Source: Sporothrix humicola
Lineage: Eukaryota > Ascomycota > Sordariomycetes > Ophiostomatales > Ophiostomataceae
DNA length: 64,000 nucleotides
Assembly: GCA_021396245.1 (NCBI GenBank)
Contig: WNYE01000012.1
Location: 310,001 to 374,000 of the forward strand
Direction: 5' to 3'
The position numbers and the translations under genes were made by a program. The notes under the pieces were generated by a model. It was not told the DNA's origin, did not search any database, and saw nothing but the letters and a program-made list of their open reading frames with translations. Positions within the stretch are counted from its first letter, which is position 1; every line of letters starts with the position of its first letter. Below are positions 50,602-62,454 of the stretch, one piece after another.

Positions 50602-53600
50602 TTAGCTGGACAAGAATTCCTCAAAATCTTGCTGCCCCAATTCAAACATGGACAGCTCCGGGTCAATGCCGGCTTCAATGTTTTTGTGGCTCATGTCCAT
50701 GAGAGAGGTGAAGGACGTTGAAACTGGAACCTCCTCGACTGGTGGCATAGTATCCACAATGCGGGCCTTGTTGTTGCCGCTGCTAAAGTAGCCAGAGTCA
50801 GCGATCGTCTCGGGTTGCTGCTGGGCTTGCTGCTGATGGGGGCGCGGGTTCTCGTCCGTCACGGAGGCTGGAGGAGGGACATGGCGCACAGACGACGAGT
50901 CGGAGCTCGACGACAGGCCAGAGAGGGTGCGCAGAGGCTCGGCAAGCGTCTGGCCGTCATTGACAACACCGCCGACGGATGCAGACACCCGCGACTCCTG
51001 GGACTGGCCGAGGTTGTGGCGGCGGCGCTGACGGCGGGCGCGGTTAGCCGCGCCATCGTCATCCTGTTCCTCGTCTGCCTCTGGGATTGTCTGGCGGTCC
51101 ATCTCCCGCACCAGGCAACCCTGCTCGTGGGCACTGAGGCCCATGGACGATGTGGGACGGGTAGATGATGATGAAGCCGCCCGGCGGGAAGTGGAAGGGG
51201 CAATGGCAGAGGCAAAACCAGTTCCAAACTGCTGCATCATGGCCTCGAGGGCAGACAGACGCTGCGTGACAACCTGAGTGAAGCCCTGGAACTCGCTGCG
51301 CGACACATAATAGTCGTCGACCAAAGTGGCGCTCTCAACCGAGTTATGGTGCTTGTGCTGGGGGCGGTTCTGGGGGTGGGCACGGCCTTGGACGGGGCCT
51401 TGGCTGCGGTTGGGGCTCAAGTCGGCCAGAATGTTGGACCGATCCTGAGTGGGAGAGACCTTGATGTCGGGGCTTCTGGGGTCGACAGTGCCAGCACCGC
51501 CACCAGTAGCCGAAGCAAAACCAGGTGCAATAGGAACAGCCTGTGCCTGGCCCACCTGCACGCGCACCTGAGGTGGTGCCGCGCGGACGACGTTGCTCTC
51601 AATCGGAGCCGCCGGCTGGAGCGTAGGCTGGGATGCCCTGATCATCGGGGTAGGGGCAGGGGCAGTAGGGGCAACGGCAGGGGCAGCGGGGGCATCGGGT
51701 TGGGGACGGGGAGCACAGAAGGTGTGCAGGATCTGGCTGTACTTCTCACGCTTGCTGCGCGAGGCACGAGCACAGGGGCGGCCAAGCTCGACGTGAGCAT
51801 TGAAGGCGGCCTGGTCAGTAAAGGACGTCCAGCAGCGACGGCAGAGGCCTGCTTGCGGCTGGGGCCGGTCACCAGCCTCATGTATGCCAAAGGACGAAGC
51901 GCTGTTCTCGGTGATGATGAGATTGTGCGCGGCACGTCCAAGATGGCGGCTGGAGACAGAAGTATTAGCACACATACCACATACCATAGGTAACATGAGA
52001 AGGAAAGGGGTAGGCACTTACAACAGAGTAGAGATGTAGCGGTGCTGAGTGTGGCACGGCGAGAAGCGCTCCTCATTGTCGCGGTAAAAGTACTCCGGGT
52101 CAGTGAGGTGGTAAGGGCAGGGCATGTGGTCGTCATCGATGTCAGCCGTGTTGTTGGGGCCAGTGCGAGACGGGCGAGGTGGCCGACGGTTGTTGCCGTC
52201 GTTGTCGTCCTCATCCTCGTCGCCGTCCTCGTTGTCTTCCTCATTGCCGTTGTCGACGACGTTCTTGCTGTCATCGGCCACAGTGTTCTTGTTGTCACGC
52301 TCATAAGTGTCGTGATCACGCTTGACACCTCGGTCGCCGGCAGCAACAACGATCTTCTCGTCAACTATGGACGCTGCCTTTGCCTGCATCTCCAACTGCG
52401 CCTTGAGACGGGCTTGCTGGCGGAGAGCGGCAGCCTGGTCAGCGAAAACCTGCTGCTGTTGCTGCTGTTGAGCAGCCGTTGTCGACAGCAATGCCGGCCA
52501 TGCCTGGGGGAAGAGGGTAGAACCACCAACCAGGGGAGTGTGGGGAGATGCGTAGGCAGGGACTTGCTGCTGGTTAAAGGTCTGAGGGGTGCCCATGAAG
52601 GGAGTGGCTGGGGAGAAGGCAGCGGCATAGTCACCGGCGGCCGCCGCAGAGGGGACGGTCGAGCCGGGTAAAGACGACGGCAGAGGCACCTGGGCTGCGT
52701 GGTAGTTGGCAGGCGCAAAGTAGCCAATGGCCTGCGGGTACGCCGACGCAATCTGGGCACGACGGGCCCGGGCATTGCGGCTGTGGCCGAGAGTGTGTGT
52801 GGGCGGTGTCATGGAGGGCATCGGCTGGTTCTGCTGGGGCTGCAGCTCAAAGTTGTGGATGAGGTTGGAGATCTCCTCCTGCTGGGTCAGCGGCGACTCC
52901 CACGGCACAAAAGAGTTGGACATGGGGGAGGCGTTGACACCTCTGAGAGCAGCCGTGGATGCAGAGATGGCCGGTGTGTCGGTGTTGGTAGTATAGACCA
53001 AGCTGCCGTCAGCCAGTGCTGCCGCGATGTTGTTCATCGACGCATGCTGCTGCTGCTGGGGCCGGTTCTCTGGGAAGAGGGTGAAGTCAGCCTCGGTGCC
53101 CAAGATAGGCATGGGAGTCGTGGCGTGCGAGAGAGGGTTGCCGAACTGCTGCAGCTGCTGGTATTGCAGGAGCTGTTGCTGGTTCCGTGCATAGTCCTCT
53201 CCCGTAGGCGAGAGCGTCGAGGAAGCAGCGGCGGGCATGGCGTACTTGAACGCCATCTCGTCCTCCTCGTCCTCGTCCTTCTGCTTGGTGAAGATGCTCT
53301 CGGTCTCGCCGTCGGCGTCAGCGTCAATGTCCGCCTCATTGTCGGCATCGGCGACGCTCTCCGACTGTCTGTTGCTGGCTGCGCGTGCAGCTGCATTGTT
53401 GTTGTTGTGACGGCTGCGGTCGTAAACCCAGCCGTGCGTCTTCTCCATGTGCTGCTTGCAATTGGACTCGCGCTTGGAGGTGTAAGTGCAGTCCTCATAG
53501 CTGCAGTGGAAGATGGGAGGCTTGTTCGAGTGACGGTCGTCCATGTGCCGTTGGAGCTCCTGTGATGTTGGAAAACCGCGCTGGACGTACTCGCAGTTGG

Positions 53601-54075
53601 GAACCTGGCACTTGAATGGCCGGGTGTGAGTACGGGAGTGACGGTTGAGATCGCAGCGGCGGTTGTATTTGCGGCCGCATATGTTGCAGATGCAGGGCGT
53701 GCCAGTGGTGGCAGCCGGGGAGGACTGTGTCGCAGACATTTTGGTTGGTGTGGTGGTATTGTTTGTAGTGTTCATGGAATTTGTGTAATTTGCGGTGTTG
53801 TTGACGTCGATGTCGGCGTCGGCATCGGCATCGTCGCCGGAAAAGTAATCGGCGGTGTTGGAGATTTTGGGGGAGTTGTTGTTGTGGATATGAGGCTCTG
53901 CGGACGTCGAGATGTTGTTGGTGCCGCTTACACGCCCTGTGGAGAGAATTGTGTTAGCTTGGTGTTGATGCAGATTAATTGTTGGCATTGTGGTTTCAGT
54001 GTTCACAGGCCTGGCCAGCCAGGATTGTCACGCACCATATTGGACGCTGCGGGTGTTGTGTTGTTGTGTGCTCAT
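50602..54075 (-). CDS. C2H2 zinc-finger transcription factor, 3 exons
   Basis: Exons 54036-54075, 52022-53936 and 50602-51949 give 1100 residues. The introns are 53937-54035 (GTGCGT donor, GCTAAC branch, CACAG acceptor) and 51950-52021 (GTAAGT donor, CCAG acceptor). Exon 1 encodes only MSTQQHNTRSVQY plus one base. Three fingers follow: C97/C100/H113/H117, C123/C128/H144/H149 and C158/C163/H176/H181. Long Gln/Asn/Ala/Pro-rich segments and an acidic stretch come next. Near the second junction is a Cys/His pair (CPYHLTDPEYFYRDNEERFSPC), then a possible fourth degenerate finger in exon 3 (CRRCWTSFTDQAAFNAHVELGRPC). The C-terminus is Ser-rich. It is presumably a nuclear DNA-binding regulator; the targets are unknown. 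Without exon 1, translation could start at the ATG at 53988, in the same frame but inside the proposed intron. Confidence 0.8.
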
Positions 54076-56464
54076 TGTTCTGCAGAAGCCGAGATAGCCC
54101 AAACAAACAGTCCAAGTGAGGTAAATTGATTTCTCAGAAAAACAATCTCAGAATCACAGAACAGAAAGGACAAAGAAAAGAAAACCGCCAAATATGATCG
54201 GTTTTGCTTGACGGGGGCAGCTTGCCCCGTCAAAAGCGTTGGCTCAGTGGGTAAGGGCCGGGTCAGGCGCTGCTCAGCAGAAAGAGGACGACCAGAGCTT
54301 GTTTACAAAAGCCGAGCTTCTGTCGAAACATGTACTGGAGTTGGGGAGGTCGTCGACGATGTTGCTTTCGTGATGTTTGTGCTTGGAGGCCGGCGTGGGT
54401 TGTTGTTCATAGGGTTGGTCGGCGTAACTTCTATTGCTGTCGTCCTGTGTTGCTCGTGCTGTTTGTGTGCGATGACGGAACGCTGCAGGGAAATGCTGGA
54501 CGATGACGAGTGAACCGAGGTGGGAATGAATGGATAGAAGACGAGGATCGATGAATGTATGAGAAGGAGGACGATGTTGAAAACAAATGTGAGGGGGGAA
54601 GAGGGAGAATATATAGAAACGGGAGTAAACAAGTAGGTATAGGAAGGGGAGGAAAGAATAAAAGAAAAGAAAAAAGGACCGAGGAGGGGAAGGGAGGTGG
54701 GAGGATAATATAATATAAACAGAGACGAGCAAGAGTCAGGGTCTGGGGTCAAGGACTCTGAGCGAGAGCACTCTTGGAGCTAGGAGCTTGGGAAGGGGAA
54801 ATCAAGAGGCGGGCATGCAGGCCAGACAAAACGTGGAGAGGAAACAAAAAGTGGCGAGCGAGTGTCGAGATCACAAACAGAGAGGAAAAGTGGCGGGCAG
54901 TATACGGATCATATACTGTGTCTATCCTTCGAGCGTCGAGAAAGGAGGAGGAGGGGGGAGTGAAGCAGATGGAAGGGGGTGTGGGAATGCAGAAGAAGCG
55001 TCGAGGAAATGTGGGCGGGCATGCAGCAGAATATATTTTATACTGATGCAGTTTGCCAAACAAAGAGAAAGCGCGACCGGGAGGTGGCCAAGAGCGAGGA
55101 AGAAGGAAAGAGGAAAGGAGCGAAAGAGGAAAGAACAGAGTAGAACAGGGAAGGGGGTAGGGAAGAAGTAAAAAAGAAAGGAAGGAGCGATGTGAAGCAG
55201 AGGGGTGTGTGTAAGTGGGCAGCGACTGTGGGCTTTCTTTTTGGGTGCTTCTGGCAGGTGGGCTTGTGTAAGATAAAGCCTGAGAGGGAAGCGGCGACCG
55301 GGCAGGTGTGAGTAGGAGAGGGAAAGAGAGGCGAGCAGAACAGCTTAAAAGCAGGAAGGAGAGATGGGGGGTGTAGCTTTTGACGGAGTTGCAGAATGTT
55401 GCTTTTTCTACAGAAACGACCGTTTTGCTTTTTGTGTTGTTCTGTTTTTTGCCTTTTGCCTTTCTCACTTTTTGCTTCAATCTTTTGCACGAAAATGGGA
55501 ATTGAGCGAGGAAGTGGGAGATGATATGCGGCGACTTGTACCGATGAGAGGAAGGGAGGCTCGGGGGAGGCTCTTTTGTCTTATACTTGCATTCATGCCT
55601 CCATGTTTGTGAGGGCATGTTGTTCGCTCTTTCCTTGCAGTAAGATACCATTGCTGCACTCCAGTACGTATGCAAACATCAACTCCTTTCTGTTCTGCGT
55701 GTGTTTTGCTTTGAATTCTTGTGCATCCGCAGCGCCTGACAGCGCCTCCTCCCAAACATCCCAGTACGGGCGGCCGACAGCAGGTGCAAAGGACAGGCGT
55801 TATGCTGGAATAGGAAAGATACATGCTGCAGGTTCCGTGCAGTTTTTGGTGTTGAATGCCGCTGTTGGAAGGAGGGAGGGAGGGCGAGAAGGAAGGAGCG
55901 AGCCTGAACCACAAAACATTACAGCGGTTGCAGCAGCCAAAAGCGAAAAAGGGAAAGAACGCAAGCACCCAAGCAGAAAAAGAGGGCCTGGAGCAAACTT
56001 ACAGAGGCAGGAGAGGAACACACAGAAAAAAAGAGGGGAATGTGCAGGGAAAAGCAGCAAGAGCGACCGGGGTGTATGGTAGCAGGAGGGACCAACCAAT
56101 GGCTATTATTGTCCAGCTGCGCAGTGGCTGTGAGGCCCGGACAAGGCTGGGTCGATTTTAAAGTTTACGCCAGAAGCCAAAACAGCAGGTAAAATGGCAA
56201 GAGCAAAACGGCTCAGTATGGGAAAGAAAGGAGGCAAGAGGGAAAAGAGCGAATAAAGGGGGTGCTGGAGGAAAACAGGTCGCTTGAAACATGCCCAAAA
56301 GTACGCCGGACGAAACAAACAAATCGAGCAAACAAGCAGGTGCGAAACTAAGTCAGAAATCTGAGGATCAGAAAAGCCGAGATTTAGAAATTCAGAAAAA
56401 AGGAGAAGAACAAATGCCTCCAGAGTCATTTTCGATTTTGCGTTTTCTGGGCAGATACGAGTAC

Positions 56465-56494
56465 GCAATACGCTCGCAAGGTGCAATACGCTCG
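56465..56494 (+). repeat. 12-bp direct repeat GCAATACGCTCG
   Basis: Exact copies at 56465-56476 and 56483-56494 are followed by related CGTACGTATGCTCGTACTCCG sequence. A local duplication in the gene-free region. Confidence 0.8.
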
Positions 56495-59348
56495 TACGTA
56501 TGCTCGTACTCCGTCATAAGTGACGAGTAAATAGTAGGAAATAATAGAAAATCAAAAGTGAAATAGTACGATGGCTTTTGACCACTCAACGGTCAAACGT
56601 TTTGTTTGACTCGCCGCTCGACTTGACTGTTGACTTTTACAACTGGCAATGCTCAACCGTCAAACCCGTCAAACCGCCAAAACTCGGTGGTTCTCGACTC
56701 ACACGCCCCTGCCAGCACCACGAGCCTCTCACAGCGCCCGCCGCGTCCGTGTCCGTCCTGGTGCAGCAAGAATATCCAGCACCAGCACCAGCACCAGCAT
56801 TTGCAAGCAGCATGCAAGGCCAAAAGTGCGAGCTCAACCCAAAAATGTAAACTCCCGCTTCCCGGGGAAGGGTCTCCAGCGATTCCCCGGCCGCCGCCAA
56901 TGTCCTCGCAACACCCTGGCTCGCTCGCACGGAACAGACAGAGGCCAAAAAGCCAAGCACACGCCCCTCCAGTACGTGAGAAAGACAACAGACAAAAGAA
57001 AAAAGACGACAGGGTTGACCCTTGTCTTTGGAACCGGCGAAAGAGCCAACAACGAACCCAGCAAAAAGTAGCAAAAAGCAAAAGCAAACAATCACCAACA
57101 ACCAACAAATTTGTCTGCGAGACTCTAAGTCGGGTTCGGCCCAGAATCTCGCAAAAAAATTGATATTTTCACTCCTTTCTCCGTTGACGTTTTGCCCACT
57201 GGGGGATATCCCGGATTTCTTTTAATTCTTTTATTTTTATTTTATCTTGCTAGCGTTTTCTTTCCCTCCATCTCGCCTCATCTTTCCCACAGTCAGAACG
57301 TCTGCATTTGCGAGGCTCGGCATATTTGTTTTCTCTTTTTTTTTGTTGCCATAAAATTTATAACAGAAATAAACTCTTTTATCTCCCCATCCTTGTCCAG
57401 CGTTTAAGAGACCCATTGAGTCGGGGACGGAAGAAAGTTCAAGGCATTCTAAAAAGAAAGATGGTGTGGCCCTTGAACGGATGACCAGGTCGGCCGTAGT
57501 TGAGGCCGGCTTTTTGTGTCGTCTTTTTTCGTCGTTTTATGTCTTGCGTAGTTTTAGTCGACCGGTATCAAGGGGCGTTTTGCTGCCATTTTGTGGCCGT
57601 TTTATGGCCGTTGTGGCAGTCGAGTCTCTACTGCATCCCCAATTCGTCGGTACAGCAGTTGGTCGTCACAGGTGCATCTGCAATTGTGCGAGCAAAAGTG
57701 ACGACACGGCCGCGGCCCCCAGCTTCTTTTCTTGTTCTTTCTTGCCTCTTTTTCTTTTTATAAATACTGGTATGTCCTGGCCCCAGGCGGTGGTCTCAGA
57801 ACCGGCCGGACCAGGGGCCTAGAAAGAGACAAGAGGCCTGTTAAAGAGCCGGCGGAAAGGGCCTTTGTAGGGGCGAAAGTGGCACAAAGTTGCAAAGTTA
57901 CAAGAGAGTGAAAAGACAAAAAGACAAAAGACAAAGGACAAAAGACAAAGAGGTCGGGCCGGAGAGGAAGGATAGCATTGAAGAATGCGATCTGCCAGAC
58001 GCCACAATAGATTGACTGCATGTAAGTCGGGGGTGGTTGCTGGCTGCGGATGTGGTTGTGGAGGTTGTCCCTCTTCCTCTGTCTCCAAATCTCCCTCCGT
58101 ATCGTATTCAGCGTATACCTGCCTGCCCGCCTTTCTGCTCTGTCTCTCGCCCTCTTTTTGCCTGCGTATCTTCTTGCCTGCATGCTTGCGTGCCTGCATG
58201 ACTGGCTTGTGTGCCTGCCGGGCCTTGTACCTTTTGAGATGACGATGCCCCGTAGTCCAAGATCTCTCATCTTGTTGTGATCTCCTTTCGTCAGTATTTG
58301 TGACATCCCGACAAGGGACCGCCACAACGACAGCGCACAGTTGATCCAACCGTCAAAAACCCACTCTCCGTCACGTCTTGCGCCCGTCGTTCTTGTCGTC
58401 CTCCACTCTCCCTCCACTTCATCGCGTCCCCCGAGCAAAATAAAGACCAAAAAGACCTGCCCCATTGTAATAATTTTTTACTTTCATCATCTAATTCTAA
58501 AGATTTCTTGTTCCCGGGGCGGGATGGCGGATGACGGACGGCGTTCTTGGGGTTGCTTGGCTTTTTGCCAGGCCACGGAAGGGAAACGACAAGGGTGTCT
58601 GGGATCTGCTGGGGTGGTGAACCCGTTTGAGAGGCAAAAAGAGACAAAAGCGCCAGAATGGAGACGTTTGGAGAGCAAAAAGGAGCAGGGGTGGTGAGAG
58701 GCATGTTCACTAACAACTAGGACAACAACTAACAACTCTCAACTGACACAATCCGAGCACGCTAACAACACAATAAACCCTGGACGAAAAGGGCACAAAA
58801 GACAAAAGAAGAGCGAGTGGAGACCCGGAAGATGCACAATGAGTGACGGGTGACGAGTTGACGGTGAGGACGGGGCGGGGCGGGAATGGACTGGTGTGGT
58901 GTGTAAGTAGGAAAAGAAAAGGAAAGCAAAAAGGAAGACGGTGAAATCAAAAAGAAAGCTGAAAAAGACGAAAGGCAAAACGGCCAGCAAGTTTACTTGT
59001 GGACGCCATAGTGTGCAACAACGACCCCAGGGCCGTGTGACAAATATGATTTCCGGTAAAGTAGTGTCGGGGTAGGAGAGGGAAACAGAAAACAATCATA
59101 TATCAAATTCGAAAAGAAAGTTTAAAGGTAAAATCGTTAAAAGAAAATCAAAAGAAATATCAATAAAAAAAAAGAAAGTCAGATGTCAAGCAATGCCTCC
59201 AAAAGGCACTCCCCTCCCCAGAGACCAAAAGGAGACTCCACACACCGTGCTGTGTATAAGTACATACATCTTGCAGTTGGAGAGAGCCGCGCAGTGGGGC
59301 TCTTTTGCCATTTTTATCCAACCAGACGATACCTTTGTCCGCGGCTGG

Positions 59349-59430
59349 CTCTTGTGTGCACAAAGTGTGCCCCCTGTGTCCCCTGCGTGCTCTTGTGTGC
59401 ATAAAGTGTGTCCCCTGTGTCCCCTGCGTG
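59349..59430 (+). repeat. 41-bp tandem duplication
   Basis: Two 41-bp units (59349-59389 and 59390-59430) differ at two positions, and a third begins (CTCT) before diverging. Each is rich in GTGTG and CCCCTG words. It lies in the gene-free region. Confidence 0.9.
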
Positions 59431-62400
59431 CTCTCTGTGCCTCACTCCCTCCTTCTTTTTGTCTGTCTCCCTCTTCCTTCGAATGCATCTCCAAAAACAT
59501 ACACCTCCTCCTCTTCGTGAACACGCCCCACCTCCTCCACTTGCACCTGCATTGGCAGGAAGCGGCATGCAAAAGAATGGAGGGTGGACGGTGAAAAGAA
59601 AGAGAGATGAATAAATACATAATAAAAAGAAGAGATATGTGACATGAGTGTTGTCAGCAGAGGCTGGTGTAGAAATAAATGCAAATCAATCGAATAATTT
59701 GATTTTACATAAATACGAAGTAAAGTTCATCTTCAATAAATGACATGATATACGACGTATATACACTCTGTGATTAATTGTGTAGTTACTGGGAGAAGAA
59801 ATAAAAAGAAAGGGACATGGTGCAAGAAATGCACGGTAGCCGGCAGGAAGACCGCAGAAGCCAAGGACTAAGGAGAGCACGGAAAGGGCGAAGGAAGACG
59901 GGGCAAGGTCAAAGTCCAGGAGTTGGTCAAGGAGCTGGTCAAGGAGTCGGGGAACGGGGCACGGAGAGGGGGCTAGGAGAAAGGAGAAAGGAGATGGGAT
60001 CTGGAGGGGAAGGCTCACGGACAGGGGAAAAGGGATAAGTGACTACAAAGTGACAACAAAAGGAGAAAAAAGAGAGATAGTCATAGCAGATTGGAAAGAG
60101 CGCATGGGTATCCTGCAGAATCGGCCGGGCAAAGACACAAATATTGACTCGACATGTCGGATTAGACCACATAGCGACGCGGGCACGATCGACACGGACG
60201 TTCAGAAGGGAAGGTGGGAGAGATACAGAGGCGGGACAATCAACAAATAGAAGGCGGAGACATCAAAAGGAAGGCAAAAAGAAAGAAAAGATGGAAGAAG
60301 CTGAGAGAAAAGAGGATCATAAGGCACATCACGACGCATCACGAAAAGCTCGGAGCACCTGCATGTCTTTGCTCTGCATCAAGACACGTTTTTCTGTTGC
60401 GTCGAGGCAATCCTTCGTTTGGCCTCGTCGTTATGTTCCTTCGAGACGATGCTGAACCATGGTGATCTAACTGGCCTCTCGCTGAATATCCTCTCTTACC
60501 TTATCGATTCTCACATCTCTGCGAGTCGTCGATATCATTCGCTGCTCGGGATCACCGTGGGTTTTTGTCTTTTTTGTCTTCTTGACTGGCGGTTCTGTGT
60601 CCCGGTGGCAGGGTGAACGGGCCAGGAGGCGGCCCCTGTTATTGTGCTCTTGATGTGGTTTGGCGGTTTTGGACTCTTTTGGTGATGGGCGAAGATGGGC
60701 AAAGATGGGGCGCTGCGGACGGGGCTTCCACAAAAAAGCCGCCCAGAATCCGCTGGGGACCCAGACGCTCCACTTTTATTTCTTTCTGGAAGGTGAATGG
60801 AAGGGATGCACAGGGCGGAACGCCAGAAAGAACACGGGAGAGACAAGACAAGGTGGACTCTCTGTCCACATCAAAGACAAAGATGCACGTAAGAATGAGT
60901 GTTTCTGGTACTTCCTCTCCTTGTTGACATGGGACAATCCGAGATGCGTGGGTCTGGAGCACGGGGTGCACGAAGATGGGGTCACAAAAGGAGAAAAAAA
61001 GGACGACGGAAAGAAAAAAGAAGGCAAAAAAGAAGACACAGAGAAACAAGGTTCCTGGGGTCAAAGGCTTGTCTTTTTTGCCAGCCGTCAAAGGGGTTTT
61101 TGTCAGTGATGTTTACGGTCAGACAAATTACGCAACGCAAACTGTCAACATGACGAGATGGAAGACAGGGTGGTGAAAAGAGAGAAGGAGAGAAAATCAA
61201 AAGAAGAGGGAGAGGGAGAGGGAGAGAAGGGGGGAAAGAGAAGGGCACTGATCGGGGACTTTTTTTGTTTTGCGTTGTGAATTGTATCTTCGTGTCGAGT
61301 CAGGTCGTAGACGGCACACACTCACTCACTCTATCTTCCAAATGAGCGTTATGGCGTATTACGACATGCTCCTCCGTACAATGAAAGAAGATACCAGATT
61401 GGGAAGGCTGTGAATGTCCTGCATAACTTGCTTTCTTCTTTCATTTTGTCTGGCCTCATTCGCTCCAATCACTGATTGTCGTGAAAACGAGAGGTGCAAG
61501 ATCTTAAGAAAGGCAGAATCGGTCAACGGCCGCGAATAACAGTCGACGATTGACCGCCAACGGCCCATCAGTGGTGGAGGAAGCGGTACATTCGCAAAGT
61601 ACCGAGAGTACGGAGTACATTGGTACGTGAAAGGTGGGCACTTGTGTACATTGGTACAAGCACATTGGCACAAACATGAAATGGCGGAGGCGCGGGTCGT
61701 TGTGCGGGTGTGCGCGTGGACAAATCAGGAAAACGGGCAGAGAGGAAGATAATGAGACAGAATGGAAGAGAAAAAGAGGGAGAATACGATAAAAGACGAA
61801 GAAAATAAAAGAAAAAAGAAAAAGAGGCGTAAATTGTACACTGTGACTTGTCAGTCGGAGTCGACCTTCTTGCCCCAGATTTGTGCGATGTTGTTGCTTG
61901 TGTTTCTGTCTTTCTTGATGTATTTTGTCTGACGATGACTGCTGATAATGTTCTGCCGTCTCTTCTTTGTGGCGTTCATGCAGGTCTTTGAGTTCTTTCA
62001 CACTGCGATTATTAGCTCTCTCCTAGCATCAGAGGAACATGCAGAAATAAAGGCAGGTGTCAAAAATCAAAAATCAAAAACTCTCTCAGACGAGCCAATT
62101 CCGTCAACCCAAAAGTCAATCCCGCCTTTTTCGAGACGAATTGGCGCTGTCCTGGACTGAGATTGGAGAACGACACGCAAAAGACAGCAAAAGACAGCAA
62201 AAGACGAGGGAACAGGTGCCAAGGGAAATCCCGACTGGAGACTGGAGCAAGACTCCACTAGCCCACCTTTCTTGTCTCTTCTTGTCCCGTTCCCACCAAC
62301 CACACACCCCTGCACAACCCGGGAGGCAACCCTTTGGCTTGGATGGCCGTGGGTGTTGATACCCCTGTCCAAGGCGGCTCTGCTGTTGGGTGTGGTGTGC

Positions 62401-62438
62401 GGCCAAGCAGCCACTCAGTGTACGAATGCTGAAGAGTG

Positions 62439-62454
62439 TACTCCGTACGGAGTA
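62439..62454. repeat. 16-nt perfect palindrome TACTCCGTACGGAGTA
   Basis: The sequence equals its own reverse complement over 16 nt. It is the full inverted form of the TACGGAGTA word that also occurs at 18838, 40124 and 61609. Confidence 0.9.

Noticed and set aside
54200..54300. tRNA-like phrase GGCTCAGTGGGTAAGG
   Set aside because: It resembles an A-box, but there is no B-box, acceptor stem or anticodon arm at tRNA spacing.
54749..55675. 308-aa minus-strand open frame upstream of the C2H2 factor
   Set aside because: Purine-rich leader on the opposite strand produces Ser/Pro/Leu/Phe-rich translation; no conserved segment or splice partner.
57758..58465. 235-aa minus-strand open frame
   Set aside because: Arg/Gly then Phe/Leu-rich, overlapping other random frames; nothing family-like.
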